From positions 37,603-101,602 of the forward strand of contig CAZLPU010000004.1 of NCBI GenBank assembly GCA_964561475.1: a DNA stretch of 64,000 bases, in the 5' to 3' direction. The DNA is from CAYUYV01 sp964561475 (lineage in GTDB: Bacteria; Pseudomonadota; Alphaproteobacteria; JAJFIK01). Position 1 is the first letter of the stretch. The number at the start of each line of letters is the position of its first letter. The translations under genes were made by a program, and so were the position numbers. The notes beneath the pieces were generated by a model. The model was not told the DNA's origin and made no database searches. It worked only from the letters and a program-made list of their open reading frames with translations. Shown here one piece after another: positions 7,465-16,863 of the stretch.

Positions 7465-7555
7465 GGGATCGAGCTTGCAAGAGGGCCGGGAAGGGCAGCG
7501 GTTCCGATGACCGGAACCCACGTGCTCCGCAGTTTATGGGAGTCTCACGGTAAAG

Positions 7556-7633
7556 CCTAATTGCTGGGCCTAATGGCTGGGCCTAATCCCTGGGCCTAAT
7601 CCCTGGGCCTAATTGCTGGGCCTGATCCCCGGG
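7556..7633. repeat. Six tandem copies of a 13-bp repeat
   Basis: The unit CCTAATNNCTGGG repeats six times without gaps from 7556 to 7633, the last copy diverged (CCTGATCCCCGGG). It lies 90 bases upstream of recG in the spacer toward the beta-propeller gene. Copies differ mainly at the two central bases. It is too short and gapless for CRISPR. It may be a simple slipped-strand expansion or a binding-site array. Confidence 0.9.
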
Positions 7634-7696
7634 CCTCATCTATCGGACTGAGGACTGGGCGGGCACCACCTGAACACCCACTTTCGCTCGGTCACA

Positions 7697-8728
7697 TCAG
7701 CGGATGAGGACGCCGCTCGGCGCGGGCAGGCCACGCGCGATTGACGACCAGGCGGCCCCATCGTCTTCTGACACATAAAGGGTACCCGACTGGTCTGCCA
7801 CCGCCACCACCGCTTCATGGGTTGCGAGGCAGTGGGTGTCTACGATGCCGCCCAGCCAATGGGGCAGGCCGCCGCCCACCCGCTCCAGAGGGCCGGTGCT
7901 GTCTATGGGCCGCCGGTAGAGGGCGCCTTCTTCTGTAAACGGATCTGTCGAGGCCGAGACGAACAGGTGCGTTCTTCCGAAGGCCACGGCCGAGCAATGG
8001 GGCGCATGGAGCCCCCTCTGCTCGATGGTCCAGGATGTGCCGCCGTCATGGCTGATGCACAAACCGACGGCGGCGGCTGCAATGACCAGCTCCGGACGAT
8101 TCGGATGGGTCACCACCTGATGGACATCCGTATCAATATCAATCGTCGGATGCCAGGTCTCACCGCCATCGGTGGACCGGGGAATGCCCCCCACATGAAC
8201 ATTGGCGAACAGGGTCGCGCCGTCCCATGTCGCTGCCATGGAACGTATGCCTAAGGGCGGCCCCCGATACACCCCATCCACGACCGCTCCGCCGGCATAC
8301 CAGTTGGCCCGTCCCGCGATCTCGTCAAATCCGGGCATGTTCTTCAGCGTGCCATCCTGTCCAAGCCGCAGAAGCCTGGCGTCATCGGTTCCTGCAATGA
8401 TGGTCTCACCCATACCAAGACAGCAGGAAAGATCTTCGCTCGTGCGCCCGAGTGTGGTCCATAGGCCATCCGGGCCGAGGCGGCGGATCTCACGGCCGGC
8501 AACGACCGCAAGCACATTCATCTGCCCACCCTCTTTTGGGAGTTCGGATACCGTCCCCGGTTCCGCCCGGCCATGGATCGGGTGATTGGCCCGATGATGA
8601 TCCGGAGGAGCGGCATCTGGAGTGATGTTCTGTACCGGCTGGTCTTGAAGATCGTGAGTCACGCTGGTGCCGCTGACATGGAAGACACCATCTGCCCACG
8701 TTGCAACCGTGATTGTGGGAGCCGCCAT
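7697..8728 (-). CDS. Beta-propeller (sialidase/BNR-repeat-like) protein
   Basis: A 343-residue protein with repeated Asp-box-like motifs: STDGGETWHP, SHDGGTSWTIE and SEDDGAAWSSI, spaced about 50-80 residues apart, which mark blades of a sialidase or Vps10-type beta-propeller. No signal peptide is visible, so it seems cytoplasmic, and the catalytic residues of true sialidases (Arg triad, FRIP motif) are not evident. It is therefore more likely a WD40/BNR-like structural or photosystem-stability-factor-like protein than an enzyme. The start is the ATG at 8728 beginning MAAPTITV; the longer frame upstream looks non-coding. Ribosome-binding site is weak. Confidence 0.75.
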   Translation of the reverse strand: MAAPTITVATWADGVFHVSGTSVTHDLQDQPVQNITPDAAPPDHHRANHPIHGRAEPGTVSELPKEGGQMNVLAVVAGREIRRLGPDGLWTTLGRTSEDLSCCLGMGETIIAGTDDARLLRLGQDGTLKNMPGFDEIAGRANWYAGGAVVDGVYRGPPLGIRSMAATWDGATLFANVHVGGIPRSTDGGETWHPTIDIDTDVHQVVTHPNRPELVIAAAAVGLCISHDGGTSWTIEQRGLHAPHCSAVAFGRTHLFVSASTDPFTEEGALYRRPIDSTGPLERVGGGLPHWLGGIVDTHCLATHEAVVAVADQSGTLYVSEDDGAAWSSIARGLPAPSGVLIR

Positions 8729-9186
8729 ATCACTGCATCCTTTCCAGCATGTTTTGTCCGTTCCGGGTCCATACTGAGGATCCCGTCTCACGATCCACCC
8801 CTCCAGATCGGAACAGGCAGGGGTACTATGTGTGCGGATCATAAACGGGCCGTCGCCGTCAGACTATAGGTTCAAGGGGGGAGCGGATGCTGGATACTAC
8901 TAAAAAATAGTTTTGGACCACAAAAAACACCTAAAGATTGATTTGCTGAATTTATAGGCAATTGATGCCGTTAACATATAGAAAATTACTTTTTAGAGGA
9001 ATCAGCAATTTTTTTGTTTCGCGTATAGCCAGGCCTTCAGTATGCTTTTCACAAGTCGGCAGGAGAGCTGGCATCCCGGTGGCTGATTGGCGTACAGAAG
9101 GCACAACTATGCCGCGCGCCCGATGAGGCTTGAACAAATCGGATCAATATGAGGAACGCCACACTTTCATTGTGATGGAGTGTGGT
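8729..9186. other. AT-rich divergent intergenic region
   Basis: These 458 bases lie between the beta-propeller gene (minus) and the TonB receptor (plus). Bases about 8890-9020 are strikingly AT-rich compared with the surrounding DNA, with several A and T runs, which would suit promoters or a DNA-bending element. No Fur-box-like 19-bp palindrome, RNA gene or ORF with recognisable product was found. Confidence 0.5.
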
Positions 9187-11847
9187 ATGACGACAAAAAT
9201 AAATGTGTTGACGGCGACCGCCCTATGGGTCGTCCTTGGCTATTGTCCGGCCTTTGCCCAGGAGGCATCGGCGGTTCTGGAGGAGGAGGCGCCGCCGCCC
9301 GACTCTGAAGCCCCCGACTCTACAGCCCCCGATTTGGTGGCCTATGACCCCGAGGATGACTGGATCTATGTCACCGGCACGCGGGAAGCAGGACGATCCG
9401 TACTCGACTCTCCCGTGCCCGTGGACGTTTTCGATGCGGGCGATGTGGAGGATGTTTCCTTCACGGACGTCAACAACATCCTCCAGACCCTGGTGCCGTC
9501 CTACAGCGTGAGTCGGCAGCCTATTTCCGATGGCGGCACATTCATTCGTCCAGCCAGTCTGCGTGGTCTCCCTACGGACAAAACCCTTGTGCTGGTCAAC
9601 TCCAAACGCCGGCATAGGGCAGCCCTCGTCCAGATCGGCGGATCCGGTACCCAGGGGCCGGACGTTGCCACCATCCCCGCGATCGCCCTGAAAAGTGTTG
9701 AAGTTCTCAGGGATGGTGCCGCCGCTCAATACGGTTCCGACGCCATCGCCGGCGTGATCAACTTCAATCTGAAGGACAGTCCGGAAGGCATTTCCATCGT
9801 CTCCCAGGTCGGTCAGTTTTATGAGGGGGACGGATTTGAATACACCTTATCGGCCAATGGCGGCTTTGCCCTGGGCGATAACGGGTTCGTCAATATCTCG
9901 GCTGAGTATTACAATGCCGAACCCACGATCCGTGCGGAGCAGTATTGCGAGTCCTTCTTCTGCGTCACGGAATTTGCCGCCCAGCCGGAAAACAGTATCT
10001 ACGCCGCCGCCGTCAGCCGTGCCAGTTTCGGCAATGAGGACGTGGTCCAACCCTGGGGCCGTCCGGAGACTGAGGCATTCCGAACCTTCCTGAATGCCGG
10101 ATACACCGTGTCCGATGCATTGGAGTTCTATGGTTTCGCCAACTACTCCTTCAGCGAATCCAACGGCAGCTTCTTCTACCGCTTCCCCAACAACGGCACC
10201 ATTGAGGACCTCCGGCTGGAAGACGGGTCCATCTACAGTCCATTGGAAATCTTCCCCGGCGGCTTCACCCCCCGTTTCTTCGGTGAAGTCACCGACTTCT
10301 CCGGGGTCGGCGGGGTCCGGGGCACCCTCGACTTCGGTCTGGGCTACGATCTGAGCGGGCGCCACGGGGTCAGCGAAATTCAGTACACCCTGCGCAACAC
10401 GATCAACCCGTCCCTGGGCCCTGAAACCCCCACATCCTTCCGTCCCGGTGACCTGATCAACACGGAAACCCAGTACCAGGCGGATTTCACCATGCCTTTC
10501 GAGGCCCCCCTGGTGCAGTCGCTTTTCGTGGGCTTCGGCGCGTCCTACCTGGAAGAGAGCTACGAGGTGGTGGGCGGCAATCCCTCGTCATTCGAAGCCG
10601 GTCCCTACGCCCTGCCTGATCCGTTCGATCTGTGCAATGATGACGGTACGCCCACGGATGCCGGCGCGGATGTCGGTGATCTCGATTGTGCCGATCCGGG
10701 TGATCCGGTCTTCCAGGTCGTCGGTGTAGGATCGAATGGCTTTCCCGGCTATTCGCCAGAGTTTTCGGGCACTTTCGAGCGGGATAGTTACGCCTTCTAT
10801 CTCGATGTCAGCTCCGACGTGACGGATAAACTGTTCGTGCAGGCTGCATTCCGGTACGAGGACTACTCCGACTTCGAAGACACGGTGGCGATCTACAAGT
10901 TTGCCGCCCGCTACCAACTCTTCGATACCCTGGCGGTCAGGGGCTCCTATGGCACCGGCTTCCGGGCTCCCACACCCGGACAGCAAGGGACCACGAATGT
11001 GTCCACGCGCCTGCCCAACGGCGTTCCCGTGGCCACGGGGCTCTTCCCTGCATCGAGTTCCGTCGCCCTGGCCCTTGGTGCGACCCCGCTTCAGCCCGAG
11101 GAATCCACCAACCTGACCTTCGGTTTCGTGGGCTCGGTCTGGGACCTGGATTTCACCCTGGATTTCTACCGGATCAGTCTGACGGACCGGATCGAGGCCA
11201 TCTCCACCATCGTTGTGGTTGATGATTGTGATCCGTCAACGGAGGTTATCGAGACTACCTGCCTGGGCTTCCGGGGCAATCTCACGGATGCCGGTGTCGT
11301 TGGCGCGGAGTCGATTGGTGGAGTGTTCTACTTCACCAATGCCTTCGACACGGTCACGTCCGGTATGGATCTGGTGGTGTCCTACACCAGGGACTGGACC
11401 AATGGTTGGACAACGGACTTCACAGGCTCGGTCAATTACAACAAGACCGAGTTCGACGGCGACGTGAATGACCTGTTCAACGCGGAAAGCCAGTTCGACT
11501 TCGAGAATGATCAGCCCAACTGGCGCGGCATCTTCACGGTCCGTCATCAGATTGATGAGCTGACCCTGCTTGGCCGCCTCAGCTACTACGGCGGATACGA
11601 GAATTCCAATGGCGGCGGCACCATAACGGCGGTGCAGGAATTCTCACCAGAAGTGTTCTTTGATCTGGAGGCGTCCTATCAGATCAATGAAACCTACCGG
11701 ATCGCACTCGGCGGCCGGAACATTTTTGACAACTTCCCGGATGAAGGAGAGATCGGCGAGACCTGCTGTGGACGCATCTATCGTTCCGACTCCGTCGTGG
11801 ACTGGCAGGGAGGGTACTACTACTTCCGTGCTTCGGCGGAGTTCTGA
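9187..11847 (+). CDS. TonB-dependent outer-membrane receptor
   Basis: An 886-residue receptor that imports a ligand across the outer membrane using TonB energy. A signal peptide (MTTKINVLTATALWVVLG... AFAQ) covers residues 1-25. The plug domain follows: SPVPVDVFDAGDVED, RGLPTDKTLVLVNSKRRH, then VEVLRDGAAAQYGSDAIAGVINF, all typical. The 22-strand barrel ends in a C-terminal aromatic residue (FRASAEF). Start at 9187 has GGAG 6 bases upstream. The ligand is unknown: no Fur box or siderophore genes are nearby. It is followed, beyond a hairpin, by a TauE-type permease and a Tat-exported aminotransferase, which may process or move the same compound. Confidence 0.92.
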   Translation: MTTKINVLTATALWVVLGYCPAFAQEASAVLEEEAPPPDSEAPDSTAPDLVAYDPEDDWIYVTGTREAGRSVLDSPVPVDVFDAGDVEDVSFTDVNNILQTLVPSYSVSRQPISDGGTFIRPASLRGLPTDKTLVLVNSKRRHRAALVQIGGSGTQGPDVATIPAIALKSVEVLRDGAAAQYGSDAIAGVINFNLKDSPEGISIVSQVGQFYEGDGFEYTLSANGGFALGDNGFVNISAEYYNAEPTIRAEQYCESFFCVTEFAAQPENSIYAAAVSRASFGNEDVVQPWGRPETEAFRTFLNAGYTVSDALEFYGFANYSFSESNGSFFYRFPNNGTIEDLRLEDGSIYSPLEIFPGGFTPRFFGEVTDFSGVGGVRGTLDFGLGYDLSGRHGVSEIQYTLRNTINPSLGPETPTSFRPGDLINTETQYQADFTMPFEAPLVQSLFVGFGASYLEESYEVVGGNPSSFEAGPYALPDPFDLCNDDGTPTDAGADVGDLDCADPGDPVFQVVGVGSNGFPGYSPEFSGTFERDSYAFYLDVSSDVTDKLFVQAAFRYEDYSDFEDTVAIYKFAARYQLFDTLAVRGSYGTGFRAPTPGQQGTTNVSTRLPNGVPVATGLFPASSSVALALGATPLQPEESTNLTFGFVGSVWDLDFTLDFYRISLTDRIEAISTIVVVDDCDPSTEVIETTCLGFRGNLTDAGVVGAESIGGVFYFTNAFDTVTSGMDLVVSYTRDWTNGWTTDFTGSVNYNKTEFDGDVNDLFNAESQFDFENDQPNWRGIFTVRHQIDELTLLGRLSYYGGYENSNGGGTITAVQEFSPEVFFDLEASYQINETYRIALGGRNIFDNFPDEGEIGETCCGRIYRSDSVVDWQGGYYYFRASAEF

Positions 11848-11855
11848 TCAAGTGT

Positions 11856-11898
11856 CCGGGGGAGGGGCGAGGCTGGTTCCGGCCTGATCCTCCCCCGG
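11856..11898 (+). terminator. Hairpin after the TonB receptor (terminator-like, no U-tract)
   Basis: A perfect 10-bp inverted repeat (CCGGGGGAGG / CCTCCCCCGG) encloses a 23-base loop that itself contains short complementary segments. It begins 9 bases after the receptor stop. No run of T follows, so it may protect the mRNA 3' end or attenuate rather than terminate. Confidence 0.6.
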
Positions 11899-11938
11899 AG
11901 CATTGCCCACCGCGAAACCCTGTTCTGGATTGAAATAC

Positions 11939-12925
11939 ATGGATTGGATTGTCGATTTCGGGAATGCCGGCATGGCATTCCTCATGGCAAACCTGACATT
12001 CATCCTGGTCTTGATGGCAGCGGGATTGTTGGCCGGGTTTTTGGCCGGCATGTTCGGTATTGGAGGCGGGTTCGTCATTGTACCGGCCTTGTTCGCGATT
12101 CTGGGACTTCTGGGTGGGGAGCATGAGACCCGGGCCCATGTGGCGGTGGGAACCTCCCTGGCCACCATTGTCCTCACATCCCTGCGCTCTGTTCATGCCC
12201 ACGCGAAGCGCAAGGCCGTTGATTTCAGCCTGCTGAAATATTGGGCACCCTGGATCGTCGTCGGTGTCGGCGGCGGGCTGATGCTTGCGGCCACCCTGGA
12301 CGGCCTCACCCTGGGCATGGTGTTCGCAATCGGAGTTTTCTTCCTGGCCCTGCACATGATGTTCGGCGCCCAGCGCAGCCAGCCCCTGGATGGCTCCGCG
12401 CCCAAGGGCCCGATCATGGCCATGAGCGCCCTGTTCATCGGCTTTTCATCTTCCCTCTTGGGCATCGGCGGCGGCACCCTGTCCGTGTTGGTGATGACCC
12501 TGCTGGGCCGGACCATGCATCAAGCCGTGGCCACGTCCGCGGGGATCGGTTTCATTATTGCCGTACCCGGAACGATCGGCTTTGCGGTCATCGGGTGGGG
12601 ACAGCCGGATCTGCCGGCGGGATCCCTGGGCTACATCAATGTCATCGGCTTTCTTGCCATTTCCACCATGACCCTGATCACGGCCCCCCTGGGAGTGGCG
12701 GTCGCCCATCGCCTGGACGCCAGCGCCCTGCGCCGGGTCTTCGCGGTCTATCTGATGATCACCTCGGCCCTGATGTTCTACGAAAGCTGGGCCGTCTCCA
12801 ATGCCATCGAACACCGGGACGCGCAACAGGCCGCAGACGGAGTATCCGCGGACAAGCCATCTGCCGGCTGGCCCGAAGCCCCCGGGCCGGACCGGCTGGA
12901 TCCACTCGAAGAAAGGAAGCTTTGA
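11939..12925 (+). CDS. TauE/SafE family permease (sulfite exporter type)
   Basis: A 328-residue membrane protein with about eight hydrophobic segments in two similar halves. Each half carries the family signature: FLAGMFGIGGGFVIVPAL near residue 38 and FSSSLLGIGGGTLSVLVM near residue 182. Family members export or import small sulfur- or carbon-containing anions such as sulfite, sulfoacetate or taurine-derived products. The substrate here is unknown. The start is taken as the ATG at 11939 (MDWIVDF); a TTG at 11903 is also in frame but its ribosome-binding site is too close. The C-terminal 40 residues are hydrophilic and Ala/Pro-rich. Confidence 0.88.
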   Translation: MDWIVDFGNAGMAFLMANLTFILVLMAAGLLAGFLAGMFGIGGGFVIVPALFAILGLLGGEHETRAHVAVGTSLATIVLTSLRSVHAHAKRKAVDFSLLKYWAPWIVVGVGGGLMLAATLDGLTLGMVFAIGVFFLALHMMFGAQRSQPLDGSAPKGPIMAMSALFIGFSSSLLGIGGGTLSVLVMTLLGRTMHQAVATSAGIGFIIAVPGTIGFAVIGWGQPDLPAGSLGYINVIGFLAISTMTLITAPLGVAVAHRLDASALRRVFAVYLMITSALMFYESWAVSNAIEHRDAQQAADGVSADKPSAGWPEAPGPDRLDPLEERKL

Positions 12926-13055
12926 TCAGCCAAAGGACGACAGACCTTCAACTGGCGTATTCAGCCTCCGATCCAGGTGCCGTCCTGGGCCGAGGCGGGA
13001 AGCGCGCAAAGACACGGATGCCCCGGGCGGGGCTCAACACAGGGAGATCCTCTTC

Positions 13056-14180
13056 ATGACATTCAATCGACGCAGCCTTTTGACCGGCATGGCCGGTGCC
13101 GCGGTCCTCAGCCAGACATCGGTCTCGCTTCCGGCCCGGGCGGCAAAACCGGCGCCGAGCGATATTGCCAGCCATTTCGGCCCGCCGGATGGTGTGGCCT
13201 TGCTGGCCCGGAACGAGAACCCCTATGGACCCAGCCCGGCAGCCCGCAAGGCCCTGGCCGATACCGCCTCCAAGGGGGCCTACTATGCCGATGAGTCCTA
13301 CCTGGCGTCCATGATCGCCGAGCGGCATGGGGTGACCCCTGATCATATCGCCATCGGCACCGGGTCCGGCGAGGTTCTGTGCGCCATTGCCCAGGCCTGG
13401 ACCAGGGATGGAAAGTCAATTCTGGGTGCGGATCTTTTCTGGGATACCACCGCCAAATATGCGGTACGCCAGGGGGCCGAGATCGTCCGGGTTCCCATGG
13501 GGGATCAGGTCAGCGTGGATCTCGGTGCCATGAAGGCCGCCGTGAACGACAGTATCGGACTGGTCCACATCACCAATCCCAACAACCCGACGGGCCAGCT
13601 CCTGGATGCGGCCGAACTCAAATCCTTCTGCGAGTTCGTGGAAGGGGGCACCACCGTTCTCGTGGATGAGGCCTACAACGAACTGACCGACGATCCCGAC
13701 GCGAACACCATGGTGGGCCTCGTGCGGGAGGGCAAGAACATCATCATTGCCCGTACCTTCTCCAAGATCTACGGCATGGCCGGTGTGCGGGTGGGGTACA
13801 GCATTGCCCGGCCCGACATCACCGAGAAGATCAAGAGCAATGTCATGTCCTGGATGGGTGTTCCGCAGCTTGCCGCCGCCATTGCATCCTACAATGATCA
13901 AGAGTTTCTGACCTTCTCCAAGGCCAAGATCGTGGAAGGGCGGGAAATGGTTATGGAGGCGGTCAAGGCGAACGGGCTGACCTGCCTGCCCTCGGCCACC
14001 AACTTCGTCTATGTGGATGTCGGACAAAATGCGGAGGAGTTCCGCAAGAAGATGGCGGCCAAGAAGGTCATGATCCGGGGCATCTACCAGGACTACACCA
14101 ACTGGTCCCGGGTCAGCATGGGCTTCATCGAGGACGTGGAGCGGTATGTGAAAGCCCTGCCCGAGGCCCTGGCGGGTTGA
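13056..14180 (+). CDS. Tat-exported PLP-dependent aminotransferase (histidinol-phosphate aminotransferase-like)
   Basis: A 374-residue fold-type I aminotransferase. The core shows ARNENPYGPSPAAR, IGTGSGEVLCAIAQAW, ITNPNNPTG, VLVDEAYNEL and the PLP-lysine segment ARTFSKIYGMAGVRVGY, all as in HisC-like enzymes. Unusually, residues 1-33 form a twin-arginine signal (NRRSLLTGMAGAAVL ... PARAA), so the enzyme should be exported folded, with cofactor, to the periplasm. Upstream AGGGAG supports the ATG at 13056. It follows the TauE-type permease by 130 bases and probably shares its transcript. Periplasmic transamination is rare; the acceptor and donor are unknown. A housekeeping role in histidine synthesis is unlikely because of the export signal. 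Confidence 0.88.
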   Translation: MTFNRRSLLTGMAGAAVLSQTSVSLPARAAKPAPSDIASHFGPPDGVALLARNENPYGPSPAARKALADTASKGAYYADESYLASMIAERHGVTPDHIAIGTGSGEVLCAIAQAWTRDGKSILGADLFWDTTAKYAVRQGAEIVRVPMGDQVSVDLGAMKAAVNDSIGLVHITNPNNPTGQLLDAAELKSFCEFVEGGTTVLVDEAYNELTDDPDANTMVGLVREGKNIIIARTFSKIYGMAGVRVGYSIARPDITEKIKSNVMSWMGVPQLAAAIASYNDQEFLTFSKAKIVEGREMVMEAVKANGLTCLPSATNFVYVDVGQNAEEFRKKMAAKKVMIRGIYQDYTNWSRVSMGFIEDVERYVKALPEALAG

Positions 14181-14270
14181 CAGCCCCAACGGTGATCCCG
14201 GCCCCGGTCATAATTCGGACCCTGGTGCCCCGTGGCGTCTTCACAAGCGCCAGATACCTATAGTCCCTTC

Positions 14271-14307
14271 AAAAAATGAGCCGCTCCCGATGATCCGGGG
14301 GCGGCTC
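14271..14307 (-). terminator. Intrinsic terminator for the triple-repeat protein gene
   Basis: On the minus strand a GAGCCGC / GCGGCTC stem, extended by further C-G pairs around an 8- to 10-base loop, is followed by ATTTTTT. It lies 45 bases beyond the stop codon at 14352 and would also face the converging aminotransferase gene. Confidence 0.85.
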
Positions 14308-14351
14308 TAGGGTCAGTCAATCCAGCCGGGGGTCCGGCCGGTCACGTCAGC

Positions 14352-16802
14352 CTATTCAGGCTTCGTACCCAGATTGATTTCAAGCTGGGTGATCGGGCGG
14401 AGTTGGTCGCTTTCCTGGATCTCCACCCAGAGGCCCACTTTGGGCTCTTTCGGATCAAGGCCCAGGGCAGCGGGATCGGAGAAATAGAGATAGGAATAGG
14501 TGATCTTGGAGCCGATGCTCTTGTTCTCACGGAAGAAGGGCGTGCCGTACTTCTCGATGACCGATGCCTCCACGGCGGCGGTTTTCCCCCGGCCCGGCAG
14601 GGTCCGGTAGTATTGCAGGAACGCAAGCTTGCCTGCCTCGTCGAAGTGACCATAGCCTGCTTCACCGTCCGCATTCTCGAAACGCAGCACATTGGCCTGG
14701 CCTCTGTAAGGCTCAACCTTGCCGAAGGTCTGCTTCGCGGTCTTCTCGAAGGCGGCCCGTGTCATGCCCAGGCGCATGGTTTTCACATCCGCCGTGAGCG
14801 GATCGACATGGGGCTTGGCGTCCACATTCACCTCCGCCACCACGCTTGCGGCGGGCGGTTGTGTCAGGGAAACATCATAGAGGCGGGACACCTTTCCACC
14901 ACCATACCGGTTCGACTGGCCCAGCAGACGCACATCCGTGATCAGGGCTTCCACAAGCCGGGTCTCATCCTCACCCCAGGGAGCATTGTGCACCGCGCGG
15001 GTCGGGTAGACGAGCATGTCCAGGGTCACGGAGCGCCCTGATCCCATCTGTGTAAGGATCTCTTCCGCCTGGGCCTTCGGGATCGCAAAGTAGCGCAAGG
15101 CTTCCAGATTGGTCAGCTTGACCTCATAGGGGCGCTTGCGGCCCGCCGTGCCGAATATGTCCTCGGTCAGACCATCGCTGTAGCTCAGGGTCCGGTCGAA
15201 GGCGATCCGCTGGAGTTCAAACCGCTGATTGGAAAAATCATACTCGCTCAGTTGGGCCGCGATCCGCACCCGCCAGGGCTGAACCGGATAGGACTTGTAG
15301 AAATCCTCCCGCTCCTGGCGCAGAACCGGGAAAAGCCGCTGGCGGACGAACTCATTCTCGGCATACCGATAATCGCTGGCGGCCTTGGCCCAGGCTTCGA
15401 AATCTGGGCTCTGATTGGTCGCCTTGGCCCAGGTCAACACGATGTCCGCACGGTCGTAGACGGGCGCGGTGTCGATGGACGGGGCCTCGGCGGCAAGACG
15501 TTGAATGTCCTGCCGGCCAAGGGGGGCACGCTCTTCTTCCACCAGGGTGGTCTGCTGACCTTTGTTGTCGGCGGTGATGACGACCTTGGTCAGATAGCTC
15601 TGAATGCGGGGTTCCGGGGTGAGATCCGCGAGGCTGGTCAGATGGGACTGGGGCAGAACCGGCTGGGCCTCGAAATCGATCACGGCACTGGGGAACCGGC
15701 CATGTTTGCCAAGGAAAGCCTGGGCATCCCCCGGGGCCATGGGCACGAAGGCGAAGTCTTCGGCATTCTCGAAGAACAGACCGCCTTCGATGAAGCCGCC
15801 GCCGGAAAACAGCGAGACATGGAAGCCTTCCCGGTTGGCATCGTATTCGGACAATTGGGTCCGGATCCGGCCGCCGAAACGTTCCGCGTTCGGAATCAGG
15901 GCATCGAAGCGTTGTTCCGCCTTGGCCACTTCCTCATCCAGCACCGCATCCTGATCGAACCGGTTGGCGGAACGGAAAGCCGAGGTCTTGGACGCAGCCA
16001 GGATGAAATCGGGCTTGGTGCCCAGGAGACGGTGCCAGACGGTCTCCACTGTCTGCTCGGTCACGTCCACGACCTGGCCGGCGCTGGCAGCGGCCTCGGC
16101 GACGGCGGAGGCGTCCATGGTCCCGACTGACTTCTCCCACACCACCATGTCGCCGGACACCACGCGGGCCTCGACGATCCGCGCCATGACGGTCCGCATG
16201 GTCTTGGTGGAGTAGCCGCTGTTGACCTGGTCGACCTGGGCGCCCACGGGCTGGAGCGTGATTTGCAGACCGGCGCGAATGCCCCTGCGGCCGTTCAAAA
16301 GTGTCCGGGCTTCATCCGGCGGCAGATCCATGAAGGCGAAGGGTTCGGGATTGGTAAAAACGATCCGGTAGGACTGGTTATCGAGCCGCACCCGATCCCG
16401 GCCCAGATTGAGGATGGGAGACGTGGTGGGAATGAAGGTCTGGCCGTTGAAGGCGCTCAAGGCAAAGCCGGACCGCTCAAAATCGTATTGTGCCAGATCC
16501 GCCTGCAGATTGACGGCAAGCAGTTCGCTGCCTGTGAACCCGGTGGAAAAGGCGGTCCGCGTCTGTTCGAGCAGGGTCTTGTAGATCTCCGGCTGGTCGA
16601 ACTGGTTGGCCCGGGTATAGCTGTTGGTGCTCTTGGCAAGGGCCTCGTAATCCGGTGTCTCGCTAGAGAGCGCGTACCAGTAGCGGGCCACATTCAGGTC
16701 GGAGGCCGGAAGTTCCGCCTCCGCCCGAACCAGGTCGGGGCTTCCAAAAGTCATCAGGGCGGAAATCGCCAGTGCGAAGAATGTTGTCTTCACGGGAGTC
16801 AT
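14352..16802 (-). CDS. Exported protein with three internal repeats, function unknown
   Basis: An 816-residue protein that begins with a signal peptide (MTPVKTTFFALAISALMTFG ... VRAEAE). I do not recognise a named family. Three related segments are visible, roughly residues 47-187, 261-382 and 462-602. Each has a P-D-(Y/F) start, a (S/T)xxYRxANxFD-like motif, then (A/S)(Q/E)YD followed by phenylalanine-rich strands and an F-x-N-x-E stretch. A C-terminal domain from about 640 has MRLGMTRAAFEKTAKQTFG, reminiscent of BamE/SmpA-type segments. The start is the ATG at 16802, with AGGA 8 bases upstream, rather than the ATG 9 bases earlier. It ends in a good terminator and sits downstream of a lipoprotein gene in the same direction. 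Confidence 0.8.
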   Translation of the reverse strand: MTPVKTTFFALAISALMTFGSPDLVRAEAELPASDLNVARYWYALSSETPDYEALAKSTNSYTRANQFDQPEIYKTLLEQTRTAFSTGFTGSELLAVNLQADLAQYDFERSGFALSAFNGQTFIPTTSPILNLGRDRVRLDNQSYRIVFTNPEPFAFMDLPPDEARTLLNGRRGIRAGLQITLQPVGAQVDQVNSGYSTKTMRTVMARIVEARVVSGDMVVWEKSVGTMDASAVAEAAASAGQVVDVTEQTVETVWHRLLGTKPDFILAASKTSAFRSANRFDQDAVLDEEVAKAEQRFDALIPNAERFGGRIRTQLSEYDANREGFHVSLFSGGGFIEGGLFFENAEDFAFVPMAPGDAQAFLGKHGRFPSAVIDFEAQPVLPQSHLTSLADLTPEPRIQSYLTKVVITADNKGQQTTLVEEERAPLGRQDIQRLAAEAPSIDTAPVYDRADIVLTWAKATNQSPDFEAWAKAASDYRYAENEFVRQRLFPVLRQEREDFYKSYPVQPWRVRIAAQLSEYDFSNQRFELQRIAFDRTLSYSDGLTEDIFGTAGRKRPYEVKLTNLEALRYFAIPKAQAEEILTQMGSGRSVTLDMLVYPTRAVHNAPWGEDETRLVEALITDVRLLGQSNRYGGGKVSRLYDVSLTQPPAASVVAEVNVDAKPHVDPLTADVKTMRLGMTRAAFEKTAKQTFGKVEPYRGQANVLRFENADGEAGYGHFDEAGKLAFLQYYRTLPGRGKTAAVEASVIEKYGTPFFRENKSIGSKITYSYLYFSDPAALGLDPKEPKVGLWVEIQESDQLRPITQLEINLGTKPE

Positions 16803-16863
16803 GACGTGCATCCTGTTGGTCGTTAGGGAAGTGATGAGTGAACGCGCAGAATCCGGGTCCGGA

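Noticed and set aside
7556..7633. CRISPR-like array
   Set aside because: Units are 13 bp with no spacers, and there are no cas genes.
7697..8728. True sialidase
   Set aside because: Asp-box-like repeats are present, but the catalytic arginine triad and the FRIP motif are not seen; only the fold is claimed.
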